Source of the DNA: Polyangiaceae bacterium
GTDB lineage: Bacteria; Myxococcota_A; Polyangia; Polyangiales; Polyangiaceae
NCBI GenBank assembly: GCA_025936115.1
Contig: JAICTZ010000001.1
Span: 248,001 to 312,000, forward strand
Length of the DNA stretch: 64,000 bases
Direction of reading: 5' to 3'
A model generated the notes under the pieces. It was not told the DNA's origin. It saw nothing but the letters and a program-made list of their open reading frames with translations, and did not search any database. Made by a program: the position numbers and the translations under genes. Shown one piece after another: positions 8,285 through 16,406 of this stretch. The first letter of the stretch is position 1. Every line of letters starts with the position of its first letter.

Positions 8285-8773
8285 ATGAACTCGCGGGGCT
8301 CGACGGGACGGATTCACGCGGGCGTGCTCGCGACGCTCGTCGTACTCCTTCTGGGTTGTGGTCGCTCCGTCGAACACGTGGGGACGGACGGCTCCGGTGC
8401 AGCGGGTGAAAGCGGCGCGAGTGCCACGGACGGGAGCACCGATGCGGGCGGATCCACTGCCGCCGGGAGCGGCGCAACGGCCGGCTCGAGCGCGGGTGGA
8501 GGCGGCTTTGCGGGCGAGGACTGCAAGGCGCTCGAGCGGGCAGCGCAAAAAGCAGCGGACAGGAGCTGCGAGCAGGACAGCGATTGCGAGAAAGCACCGT
8601 ACACGGCCGGGGACTGCACGGAGTGCGGCTTCGTGACGAACGTCGCGAGCGAACAGAGCTCGCTCGCTGCCGTGCATTCGGTGTGCGAGCACTTCTACGC
8701 GCAGGGCTGCCAGGTGCCGACACATTCATGTCCTGCTTACCTTCCGGCGTGCGTCGCCGGCGTGTGCGAGTGA
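8285..8773 (+). CDS. small Cys-rich lipoprotein of unknown function
   Basis: A 162-residue lipoprotein starting at ATG 8285. The signal peptide ends in LVVLLLGCGR, a good lipobox. A Gly/Ser/Ala linker of about 50 residues is followed by a compact domain with ten cysteines, including ADRSCEQDSDCEKAPY, GDCTECGF and CVAGVCE at the very end. The even cysteine content suggests disulfide bonds in the periplasm or on the surface. An in-frame start at 8141 would add 48 residues ahead of the signal peptide and is rejected. I do not recognise the family. The gene stands alone, downstream of the gene remnant and 221 bases ahead of the large exported protein at 8995. Confidence 0.8.
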   Translation: MNSRGSTGRIHAGVLATLVVLLLGCGRSVEHVGTDGSGAAGESGASATDGSTDAGGSTAAGSGATAGSSAGGGGFAGEDCKALERAAQKAADRSCEQDSDCEKAPYTAGDCTECGFVTNVASEQSSLAAVHSVCEHFYAQGCQVPTHSCPAYLPACVAGVCE

Positions 8774-8994
8774 TCATGCGTTCGTAAATTCGTTCGGACG
8801 CGAATGGGGCGCGTGACCGGTCGTGTCCTCGACGCGCGCGCTGATGATTCCAAAGCGTCGCAATTTTTTTCGAGGCGCGCGCAAAGATTCATGTAGAGTG
8901 CCCCCGCGCTCATCACTCAGGGAGGGCGTAGCCGTCGAGAACACGCGTTGTTCGCGGGCTGCGAATCGCTGTCATTTTTCGGGAGGTCGAATCG

Positions 8995-11772
8995 ATGTCG
9001 AGTCGTTCATTGCGTCCGAGGCATGGGGCCGTGTCTGTCGTCGCGTGTTTGCTGGTTCTGGCGGCGTGCGCCGGGATGACGGATCGCGAAACAGCGGAAA
9101 ACACCGCGCAAGTCGGCTCTGCCGATCAATCCACGCCCGCGGACGCAGTGCCCTGCAGCGCCTGGTCCGACGCCGTCGTGGCCAATTCCGGCGCCATGAC
9201 GCTCAACGCGCGCACCGTCATCGACTCGTATGATTCGAGCTCCGGCCCGTACGGCGGGAGCAACATCGGGTCGGGCGTCCTCGTTCAGGCCGCCAAGTCC
9301 ATCACGAACAACGGCGCGATCGTGCGCGGGCTGCTGCAACCGAACACTCCGGGGGGGTTCAGCGTCGTCCCCGTGCCGGCGAACGCCATCAAGCTCCCGC
9401 TCGGCTCTTCGAGCCCCGGCTCGATCAACATCAACACGGCCGCGGACAGCATCACGCTCGCTCCGGGCAATTACGTCGCCGCCAACATCAACGTGAACTT
9501 CCCGGGTGCCATCAAGATCGCGCCCGCCGGTCAGGTTCGCATCTGGGTCACGGGCAACCTGAACCTGGGCGGCAACGAAAACCTGAACGGCACACCACGC
9601 AACCTCGCGTTTTTGGTGACGAGCTCGAGCTTCGTCAACGTCAACAGCGGCGGCGCGCTCTACGGCATGATTTACGCGCCGACCTCGTCGGTGTCCGTCA
9701 ACTCCGCGATCTTCGGCTCGATCATCGGTAGCGGCGTAAACTTCGTCAATTCTGGCGCGTCCTTGCACTTCGATCGCGGCGCAGCCTGCTCACAGGTCTC
9801 CACGACTCCCGGCGGCACAGGTCTCGCTCCGCTACCGAAACCGCCCGGCCAAGTGGGCTGCTACATCGGCACCTTGAACGGCTGGTTGCAGGTCCAATGC
9901 AAGGATCCGAAGGCGATTCTCGGCAGTGGCTTCCAGTCGCTCGACGTGAGCGCCGACGGCCTCGCCACTGTCCCACCAGTCGGAAGCCCGACCATCCCGC
10001 TCGTGTACGGACAGGTCGAGTCGACCCTCCTCACCGGCACTGAGGCCAGCACCGGCGCCGTGACGGGCAACCTCTGGGGCGCCCAGCTCAACACGAATTG
10101 GTTCACGTGCCCGAGCCCGTACCCCGGAACGTGCTGGGTCCAATTCGGCATTCCCACCGACGGCTCGACCGGCCACACCGCGGTGTGCATCGAGACGTGG
10201 CAGGGCGGGACCGCTGCGTGGACCGATCAAAACTTCTGCGTGGGCGCTGACGGCGTTCAGCAGACGGTCGGCGGCGGCGTCTCGCTGGACGTGACGACTC
10301 GCGTCGGACCGTTGCAGGCTGGCGACTTCTCGAACCTCGCGGCGTACGCGTACACGTCGGGAGGCAACGCGCTCATCGGAGCAGTCGCGCAATTCAGTTG
10401 GGTGTCGAGCCAGGACGTCCAACCGACGAGCGAGACGGCCTTGCCCAATCGAATCCCCGGACTCTATGCGGTCGTCACCCCGGATCAGTACGGACTCGCG
10501 AACTCGTGGACCAACCTCACGGGCGGCTTCATGGGCGCCTACAATCGCGCAGTCGCCTCTTTCTCCAACGCCGAAGTGGTGCAGCGTTATGCGGTTTCGA
10601 ATTGCCAAGACGACGTGTCGGCCGCAGGTCCTACTTGCCCCAGCAAGACCGCTCTTTCCGCGAGCGACGTGCAGTACCAGACCAATCGCACCTCGGCTGA
10701 AAAGAACAACCTGCTGCTCGTTCCCGCACCCATCGTGTCGTTCCCCAATCGGAACCTCGCAGTCACCGAACAGGTTTCTTCGACCAGCGACGCGGGCTCC
10801 GGCACCGGCGCATGCCTCGCGAGCTTCTCGAATCACATTTACCTGAAGGACAACGAGGGTGACAACGGCGGTACGCCTTCGAACTCCGGCGGCGTGCCGT
10901 TCTGGGAAAGTCCGGACATCTTCGTGGTGCCGCACGGCGTTCCGGCGCCGACGGTGAACGACACGCCCGCCGACGTCGCGCTCACGGGCGGGGCTCCGTA
11001 CGACGTGTACCTCCGCATCCACAACGACTTCGGGTGCACGAGCGTTCCGGGCCCCATCAGTGTCTACATCGACGCGGCGGATCCGAACCTCGGATTTGCG
11101 AACTGGCAGGGCGTCACCTCGAATGCCGCCGCCGGCATGTACAACTCGTACGGCACCGGGACGATCGTCAACGCGTTCAGCTCGGCCATCATCGGGCCCT
11201 TCGCGTGGACGCCCGGCGCGGGCGGTCACAAATGCCTGCTCGCCGCGATTTCCGGACCGAACGAGACTCCGCCCGCCGTCTCCGCAACGGCTCCGGTGCT
11301 GCCTCCGGCCTACAGCTCGAACCAGATCGCGCAGCGCAACGTGCAGATCGATTCGGAGTGCTCCTACAGCATCACGAACACGACAACCACGAGCGCGAAT
11401 CTGCTGCTCGGCGTCAGCATGACGCCGGCAACACCCGCCCCGGGAGCGGCTGGCGGCCCGAGCGTTTCGTTCGTCTTCGGCGACGCCGGTGGCGCGTGGG
11501 CCGCACTCTGGAACGGCACACCCGGACTCTCGTCCGTCACCAACGACGGCACGAAGACGACCATCGTCCTTGGCGCAAGCTACGTGGCGCTGCCGGTCGT
11601 GCCCCTCGCGGGCGGACAATCGCCCTCAGTCCAAATCATCATCAACCCGCCGGCTTCGGGTGTTCTACCCACCGTCAACGTTTCGGCGATGCTGACTGAC
11701 CCCGAGACCGGCAGTGTCCTGCAACAGAACGGCGGCTCCTGCACGGCCACGCAGCAGGTCATTCCGCAATAG
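8995..11772 (+). CDS. large exported lipoprotein with N-terminal beta-helix-like domain
   Basis: A 925-residue protein with a strong ribosome site (GGGAGG at 8981) and a lipoprotein signal ending in VLAACAG. Residues about 55-265 are rich in Asn, Ser, Gly and Val with repeating strands (SITNNGAIVRG, VRIWVTGNLNLGGNENLNG, FVNVNSGGALYGMIYAPTS). This is the look of a parallel beta-helix domain seen in PilX-like or polymer-forming surface proteins. The remaining 650 residues are Ig/sandwich-like in composition, with stretches such as DVYLRIHNDFGC and SPDIFVVPHG, and scattered cysteines. I do not recognise the C-terminal family. It is probably a surface adhesin or matrix protein. A hairpin at 11793-11828 probably ends the transcript. 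Confidence 0.8.
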   Translation: MSSRSLRPRHGAVSVVACLLVLAACAGMTDRETAENTAQVGSADQSTPADAVPCSAWSDAVVANSGAMTLNARTVIDSYDSSSGPYGGSNIGSGVLVQAAKSITNNGAIVRGLLQPNTPGGFSVVPVPANAIKLPLGSSSPGSININTAADSITLAPGNYVAANINVNFPGAIKIAPAGQVRIWVTGNLNLGGNENLNGTPRNLAFLVTSSSFVNVNSGGALYGMIYAPTSSVSVNSAIFGSIIGSGVNFVNSGASLHFDRGAACSQVSTTPGGTGLAPLPKPPGQVGCYIGTLNGWLQVQCKDPKAILGSGFQSLDVSADGLATVPPVGSPTIPLVYGQVESTLLTGTEASTGAVTGNLWGAQLNTNWFTCPSPYPGTCWVQFGIPTDGSTGHTAVCIETWQGGTAAWTDQNFCVGADGVQQTVGGGVSLDVTTRVGPLQAGDFSNLAAYAYTSGGNALIGAVAQFSWVSSQDVQPTSETALPNRIPGLYAVVTPDQYGLANSWTNLTGGFMGAYNRAVASFSNAEVVQRYAVSNCQDDVSAAGPTCPSKTALSASDVQYQTNRTSAEKNNLLLVPAPIVSFPNRNLAVTEQVSSTSDAGSGTGACLASFSNHIYLKDNEGDNGGTPSNSGGVPFWESPDIFVVPHGVPAPTVNDTPADVALTGGAPYDVYLRIHNDFGCTSVPGPISVYIDAADPNLGFANWQGVTSNAAAGMYNSYGTGTIVNAFSSAIIGPFAWTPGAGGHKCLLAAISGPNETPPAVSATAPVLPPAYSSNQIAQRNVQIDSECSYSITNTTTTSANLLLGVSMTPATPAPGAAGGPSVSFVFGDAGGAWAALWNGTPGLSSVTNDGTKTTIVLGASYVALPVVPLAGGQSPSVQIIINPPASGVLPTVNVSAMLTDPETGSVLQQNGGSCTATQQVIPQ

Positions 11773-11792
11773 CGCGGGCACCCGCGACGAAC

Positions 11793-11828
11793 CGCGACGG
11801 GCATCCCTAGGACAAGGTGCCCGTCGCG
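11793..11828 (+). terminator. 11-bp stem hairpin after the large exported protein gene
   Basis: The arms at 11793-11803 and 11818-11828 are perfect complements (CGCGACGGGCA and its reverse complement) around a 14-base loop. A shorter hairpin (CGCGG/CCGCG) lies just before it at about 11773-11788. There is no U-run, so it may act as a weak terminator or as an mRNA 3' stabiliser. It lies 20 bases past the stop at 11772 and 30 bases before the next start. Confidence 0.55.
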
Positions 11829-11858
11829 CTCGGAAGCGTTTGGAGTATCCTCGGTCGG

Positions 11859-12248
11859 ATGAACCTGAGCGCCTGGGCCTTGATCGCGTCCGCCTGTTTC
11901 ATGCTGTCGCAAGCCTGCAGCTCGGGTGACGACGACGCGAGCGGCGGCGCGGGAAGCGGCGGCTCCACGGCGCAAGGCTCGGGCGGGGCGTCCGGCACGG
12001 GTGGCGGGACGTCGACGTGCGACAGCGGCTGCGCCTCGAGCATCGCTGCACACTGTCCGCACGGCCCCACCGACCAAGTGAGTTGCGTGAGGGATTGTCA
12101 GGCGCTCAGCGCGGGCACCTGCGCCGCGCCCTACGCCACATTTCAGACGTGTGCCGTCGGCGAACCGATCACCTGCAACTCCGACGGCATTCCGGCCGTC
12201 GAGGCTTGTGCCGACGAACAAGCGGCGTTCATTGCCTGTCTAAACTGA
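11859..12248 (+). CDS. small Cys-rich lipoprotein
   Basis: A 129-residue exported protein beginning at ATG 11859. The hydrophobic N-terminus ends in MLSQACSSGDDD, an imperfect lipobox followed by acidic residues that would keep it from the inner membrane. A Gly/Ser linker follows, then a domain with ten cysteines (TSTCDSGCASSI, HCPHGPTDQVSCVRDC, TFQTC, ITCNSDG, ACADEQAAFIACLN). The same style of domain is found in the lipoprotein at 32018-32722, whose end also has CTALCN, DCVTTVC and YLACLKG. The two may be distant relatives. The function is unknown. It is convergent with the arabinofuranosidase gene, with 61 bases between them. Confidence 0.78.
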   Translation: MNLSAWALIASACFMLSQACSSGDDDASGGAGSGGSTAQGSGGASGTGGGTSTCDSGCASSIAAHCPHGPTDQVSCVRDCQALSAGTCAAPYATFQTCAVGEPITCNSDGIPAVEACADEQAAFIACLN

Positions 12249-12309
12249 CGCGCGACGTGGTCGTCCGGCAGTGCTGGCGCACGGAGCGCCCTTCGGAGCA
12301 CGGACAGAG

Positions 12310-13833
12310 CTAGGGTGCGCCGTACACGGACGCGATGTTCGCCTGGACCGCGTCGTCGGCGGCGTCCGAGGAGTAATGCGTGGTCATGACTCCCTCGAAG
12401 AAGTCGCCCTGACCGTTGGTGCTGTTGTCTCCGGCCGTTCCCAAGCCGATGGCGCCCTGCTTCCGCATCGGATTGTAGCGAGCGCTCGGGCGCTGCCCGT
12501 CGAACGGCGTCGTCAGTGGTCCGGCTTGGGCATCGCCGGTCTTGATCGCCCAATGGTTCGTGCCCGGTGCGTCGCCCTTCAGCATGGCCGTGACGTACCT
12601 GAAGCTCAGGGATTTGTTGCTCGGGTTCGGCGAGAAGCTCCCCGCCCAGAGACCGTTCTCCAAGTCGCCCATCACCCACGGACCGGCGCCGTCTCCTCGG
12701 CCCCAAATGGTGGTGGCTCCAAAGTAGATGGCCTCCGCCGCGCCCTCACCATCGTCTCGATTGCCGCGTTCCATGTTGCCGTAGTCGAAGCAGCAGCCGT
12801 TGTTGTAAAAAGTGCCCCCCACCACCGCGTACTCGGTCTCGGCTGCGTCGCCCGTGGCCGTATCGCAGGCCGCGTTGTTGCGATAGGCGACGCCCGGCAC
12901 GACGTGGACGCCGTACACCTTCTGGCCCGCAAAGGTGGCTGAGACAGCGCTCGCAGCCGCCTCGTTGTCGGGAGTGTTCTTGGCCATTCCGCCGGGGGCG
13001 GTGGTGAGGTGGTTTCCGTGTCCCGATTGGTCGTAGATGATCGCAATCGTGCAGGTGCGACTGCCGCAGAAGCTGTCTTGCGCGGCGGAGTCGGCGAGGC
13101 CGCCCGGCGTCACCACGGAAATGTCCAGGGTCGCGCCGCTTTCGTCTTTCACCTGATAGAGAGGGCCGTCATACGTCGCATACAGCGCGCGCGCCGTGCT
13201 GTGGGCCGCGACACAGGGGCCGCCGTCAGCGGCGTAAATGTCGCAGGGACCTTGGGGCTCTCCCGCAGCGGGAGCGGCGGGCGCGCGCAGCGGGCCCTTG
13301 CAGTCGATGCCGTAGTCGTGGCCGCAGTCGTTCGGGCAACCGTCGTCGTCGATTCTGTTGCCGTCGTCGCAGAGCTCGTCGCCGGCAAGGATGCCGTCGC
13401 CGCAGATCGCGATGCAGCCAAGACCCGGCGCGCAGCTGTAGCCCGCATCGCCGTCGGAGCAGGTGGCGTTGCAGCCGTCGCCCGAAAGGGTGTTGCCGTC
13501 GTCGCAGACCTCGTCGCCTTCGAGGACGCCGTCGCCGCAAACGACCGCCGGGCCGCCACCCGTCGAACCGCCCTGAGCCCCCGTCCCCCCCACGTGAGAA
13601 CCCCTCCCCCCCACCGTGCCACCCTCCCCGTTGCTGCTCCCGCCCACGCTCATCGCGCCGCCGGAGCCGCCGCGCGTCGCGTCGCCCGTGCCGCCGTTCA
13701 TCGCGTCGCCGGTGCCGCCGCTCGCGCCGTGACCAGTGCTGCCACCCGCGGGCTCGCCGCCGAGATCCACACTATGCGGACCACACGCGCCGATCACCAC
13801 GACCGCTGCGAAGCCAACGAATTCAGCCTTCAT
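12310..13833 (-). CDS. GH54 alpha-L-arabinofuranosidase-like lipoprotein with myxobacterial disulfide repeats
   Basis: A 507-residue exported protein. The signal ends in VVVIGACGPH, then an 80-residue Gly-rich linker. Two cysteine-rich repeats follow (CGDGVLEGDEVCDDGN and CGDGILAGDELCDDGN), the myxobacterial disulfide repeat. The C-terminal 315 residues match fungal GH54 arabinofuranosidase closely: GPCDIYAADGGPCVAAHST, IIYDQSGHGNHL, GVAYRNN, CCFDYGNMER, WGRGDGAGPWVMGDLEN, YNPMRKQGAIGLG and FFEGVMTTHY. The catalytic nucleophile Glu (in GNME) and acid/base Asp (in AGDNS) of the Aspergillus AbfB enzyme are conserved by eye. The protein ends straight after the catalytic domain, so the CBM42 module of fungal enzymes is missing. 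It should release arabinose from plant arabinans or arabinoxylan at the cell surface. Confidence 0.9.
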   Translation of the reverse strand: MKAEFVGFAAVVVIGACGPHSVDLGGEPAGGSTGHGASGGTGDAMNGGTGDATRGGSGGAMSVGGSSNGEGGTVGGRGSHVGGTGAQGGSTGGGPAVVCGDGVLEGDEVCDDGNTLSGDGCNATCSDGDAGYSCAPGLGCIAICGDGILAGDELCDDGNRIDDDGCPNDCGHDYGIDCKGPLRAPAAPAAGEPQGPCDIYAADGGPCVAAHSTARALYATYDGPLYQVKDESGATLDISVVTPGGLADSAAQDSFCGSRTCTIAIIYDQSGHGNHLTTAPGGMAKNTPDNEAAASAVSATFAGQKVYGVHVVPGVAYRNNAACDTATGDAAETEYAVVGGTFYNNGCCFDYGNMERGNRDDGEGAAEAIYFGATTIWGRGDGAGPWVMGDLENGLWAGSFSPNPSNKSLSFRYVTAMLKGDAPGTNHWAIKTGDAQAGPLTTPFDGQRPSARYNPMRKQGAIGLGTAGDNSTNGQGDFFEGVMTTHYSSDAADDAVQANIASVYGAP

Positions 13834-13896
13834 GCTTGGCGTCCTCTTTCCAACAATGAGCCGAAGCGTGGCCCGTGATCACGAATTCGTCGGGCA

Positions 13897-14742
13897 TCAG
13901 GGATGCGCTCGCGCATCGAGCGCGGCGCGGACCGCCCGGGCGTGCTCACTGCGTGGCGCCTGCGCGATGATGCGGCGGCCCAGTGCCTCCGCTCCAGCGC
14001 GATCGCCCGCGCCGAGGAGGGCACGCACCTTGAGCACCGAAGCCTCCGGCTCGAGCGCTCCACGCGAGAACTCGCGTTCGTAGCCGGCCAGCGTGGCGAG
14101 CGCACCCTGCGCGTCGCCCCGCGCGAGCGCACGGCGCGCCGCATCGATCAGCGCCGTCTCGCGTGCAAGCGCCGCGAGGGGCGCCTGCTCGACGGCGAAC
14201 GAAAGGTCCGCCGGGCGAGCGCTCGAGGCGGGCGCGGGCCCGAGCGGCTCTTCGACGAGTCGCTGTTCGTCGGTGCGCGGGGGTGGCGCTTCGCGCGCCG
14301 CCGCAGGCAGTCGCGCAGCTCGAGGTGGCGTCTCGGGCGTCTCGGGCTGCGCCATGCCCGAACTCGGGTTCGCCGGCGCTGGGCGGCTCGCGGCGCTCGC
14401 TCGTACGTGCGGAGCCGCGCTATTTCGCGCGTCCGCCCCCGTGGCCCGCTGTCGAGGCTGGCCGATCACAGCCGAAAGATGCGCGGCCCCGGCCGTGGCC
14501 AAGCCGAGCGCGACGCCGCTGAGCAGCCACTTCGCGAGCACGGCCGCACCGAGTTTGCCCCCGGCAGCGACGCTCGGCGTCGCTCCTGCCGCCGCCACCG
14601 GCACGGCCGTGAGCCCCACGCCGAGGCTCAGCAGCGTGCGCTCGAGGGCGCGCCGGCTGGGCTCGTCGCTCCGCGCGGACAGGATGAGCTCACGCTCGAG
14701 CTCGTCTTCGGCTTCGATCAGGCGGGGCAGCTGCTTACTCAC
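13897..14742 (-). CDS. single-pass membrane TPR-like protein, putative anti-sigma factor (module copy 1)
   Basis: A 281-residue protein read from GTG 14742, whose GTGAGTAA overlaps the sigma factor's stop. Residues 1-40 are charged and helical (IEAEDELERELILSARS), a hydrophobic region spans about 40-93 with the likely membrane helix AKWLLSGVALGLATAGAAHL, then a long Pro/Ala-rich stretch. The C-terminus is helical and TPR-like (DAARRALARGDAQGALATL, then VLKVRALLGAGDRAGAEAL). Translational coupling to an ECF sigma gene and this cytoplasm-membrane-periplasm layout suggest an anti-sigma factor, but no zinc-finger HxxxCxxC motif is present. The protein at 59776-60675 is a clear paralogue: it ends with VQRALREGRAASALTLLDAE in the same position and also follows a sigma gene. 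Role is inferred, paralogy is seen. Confidence 0.75.
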   Translation of the reverse strand: MSKQLPRLIEAEDELERELILSARSDEPSRRALERTLLSLGVGLTAVPVAAAGATPSVAAGGKLGAAVLAKWLLSGVALGLATAGAAHLSAVIGQPRQRATGADARNSAAPHVRASAASRPAPANPSSGMAQPETPETPPRAARLPAAAREAPPPRTDEQRLVEEPLGPAPASSARPADLSFAVEQAPLAALARETALIDAARRALARGDAQGALATLAGYEREFSRGALEPEASVLKVRALLGAGDRAGAEALGRRIIAQAPRSEHARAVRAALDARAHP

Positions 14743-15331
14743 GCGGACCTCCAGGGAACTCGAGCCGGGCGCGCAGGCGGTTGACCTCGGCGTGGAACGC
14801 TTCACGAGCCCGGCGCAGGCGCGACGCCGCGGTGCCGCGCGGGATTCCGACGAGCTCGGCAATTTCCCGGACCTCGAGCTCTTCGATTTCGTAGAGCACG
14901 AAGACGGTGCGCAGCTCGAGCTCGAGCGCGCGGAGCACGCGATCGAGCAACAGCCGCTTCTCGCCGCGGAGTGCGCTCTCCTCGGGCGTCGGGCCAGCGT
15001 CATGAAGTGCCTCGATGTCGCTCTCGGCAGCGCGTGCGCGCGTCTGTGCCGAGAGACGCCGCGCTTCGGTCGCGACGAGGAGCGCCGTCTTGAACAGAAA
15101 TGCCTTCTCACGCCGGGGCTCGATATCGGCGAGCCGCCGCGCGGCGACCTCGAAGACCTGCTGTGCGGCGTCATCGACGCTGCTCGGTGGCACCCCTAGC
15201 CGCCGCAACGAGCGCCAGATGAAGCCAAAGTGCTCGCTGGCGAGCGAGGCTAGACGCGCCGTACGCTCGTCAAGTCCGCCCGAGGCGACCTCGTCGGCGC
15301 CGGCGGGACTGACGACACTAGGGGCGGACAT
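14735..15331 (-). CDS. ECF-type RNA polymerase sigma factor (module copy 1)
   Basis: A 198-residue sigma factor. Region 2 is visible from about residue 30 (EHFGFIWRSLRRLGV, VDDAAQQVFEVAARRL, EKAFLFKTALLVATEARR), and region 4 from about 130 (ALELELRTVFVLYEIEELEVREIAELVGIPRGTAASRLRRARE) with its HTH. The short region-2/region-4 layout without regions 1 or 3 is that of ECF sigma factors. The start at 15331 has AGGTGAG just upstream. It is preceded on the same strand, 36 bases away, by an exported barrel-like protein, and is coupled to the membrane TPR protein. A paralogous sigma factor of nearly the same length lies at 60672-61265 in the same gene order. Confidence 0.9.
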   Translation of the reverse strand: MSAPSVVSPAGADEVASGGLDERTARLASLASEHFGFIWRSLRRLGVPPSSVDDAAQQVFEVAARRLADIEPRREKAFLFKTALLVATEARRLSAQTRARAAESDIEALHDAGPTPEESALRGEKRLLLDRVLRALELELRTVFVLYEIEELEVREIAELVGIPRGTAASRLRRAREAFHAEVNRLRARLEFPGGPRE

Positions 15332-15367
15332 CCACTCACCTACAATGAGCCGCAGCCTCCCCCGGGA

Positions 15368-16324
15368 TCACGGAAAGCGCACGCCAAGCCCCAGCGCGCC
15401 GTTGAAGCCCACGACAGCCGTCTCGTAGAGCGGGGGCTCCCCGGTGAAGGCGAACCGATAGCGCGTGAGCGGCAGGTGCAAGCCGAGCTCGGCGCCGATG
15501 ACGAGCCGGCGCGCGAGCGTGAGCGTCGGTCGAAGCAAGATGCCGGTGGTCGCCCACGGTTCGATGCGGGTCACGTCGCCCGATGGGTGCAACCCGAGCG
15601 CGTGCAGCTGCCCAGCTTCGAAAAAGACGCAGGGCTCGATGCCGAGTAGCCCGTTCGCAGCGCGCGCGACGCAGCCGTCGAGGCGCGCCGCCCAAAGCTC
15701 GAATTCGGCTCGCGCGCCGCTCTCGGAGCTCGTTGCGTGATCGAACACTCGCGAGAAGGAGAGGCTCGCCGAGCTCAGCCAAAGCGACCCAGCGCCCCGT
15801 CCGGCACCGACGAAAATTCGTTCGCCGAAGCTCGGCTCACCGAGCAGGCTCGTCACGAGCTCGGCCCCGACCCCCGCGACGAGCCACGGCGGGGGAGCGG
15901 GCTTGAACGTGGGGGAAGTCGGAGCCGGGCGCGGCGTTACGACCTTGACGGGGGGCGCCTGCTGCGAGAGCGCGGGATCGAGCAGGATGGCTACGATGAG
16001 CGCGAGCGCTCGAGCAAGCTCCTCGCAGCGCGGCGAATTCAGCTGTCGCACGGTCTCATGCGCCGCGCGCACGAACGTCACGTCACCGACGAAGCGCTCG
16101 CCGTCAGCGGACGGTTCGATCTGGATCATCACGGCGAACGGCGAGGCCGGAGCGAGCCAGGCGTGCGTCCGGGCTGCCACGAACGCCGAAAACTCGGCGC
16201 GCGACGGGCAGGTTGGCGGCGCCTGATACCGGAGCTCAGGAATGTCCGCTGACGCCGCGAGCGCCGGTGTGCTCAGGAGCGAGCTCACGCCGAGGGCTAG
16301 CCGGAACGGCACGCCGAACTTCAT
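15368..16324 (-). CDS. exported protein with APPxCPS domain and barrel-like C-terminus (module copy 1)
   Basis: A 318-residue protein with a cleavable signal (FRLALGVSSLLSTPALAA). The N-terminal part (about 25-125) includes YQAPPTCPSRAEF, then GDVTFVRAAHETVRQL and CEELARALALIVAILLDP. After a Pro/Thr linker, residues 145-318 look like alternating amphipathic strands (GAELVTSLLG, ERIFVGAGRGAGSLWLSSASLSF) ending in Phe-Pro, as in small outer-membrane or periplasmic barrel proteins. The paralogue at 61357-62370 shares DAPPECPS, REL.TT.CREAAQALIVI and the strand-rich second half. Both lie directly upstream of an ECF sigma factor. I know no named family with certainty. It may be the sensor partner or a target of the sigma system. 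Confidence 0.78.
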   Translation of the reverse strand: MKFGVPFRLALGVSSLLSTPALAASADIPELRYQAPPTCPSRAEFSAFVAARTHAWLAPASPFAVMIQIEPSADGERFVGDVTFVRAAHETVRQLNSPRCEELARALALIVAILLDPALSQQAPPVKVVTPRPAPTSPTFKPAPPPWLVAGVGAELVTSLLGEPSFGERIFVGAGRGAGSLWLSSASLSFSRVFDHATSSESGARAEFELWAARLDGCVARAANGLLGIEPCVFFEAGQLHALGLHPSGDVTRIEPWATTGILLRPTLTLARRLVIGAELGLHLPLTRYRFAFTGEPPLYETAVVGFNGALGLGVRFP

Positions 16325-16406
16325 GTGGAAGAACGTCTAAACGGTTACGGTCCGTACCGGAAGCACTTGGCCTCGCAATCGTGCGCCGCGTCCCCGCCGC
16401 TGCCGG

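Noticed and set aside
7872..8777. 301-residue minus-strand frame opposite the small lipoprotein
   Set aside because: Arg/Ser-rich antisense shadow of the lipoprotein at 8285; only the other minus frame at 7928-8221 reads like a protein.
13897..15174. Membrane TPR protein extended through the sigma gene to 15174
   Set aside because: The extension is the shadow frame of the sigma factor; GTG 14742 overlaps the sigma stop.
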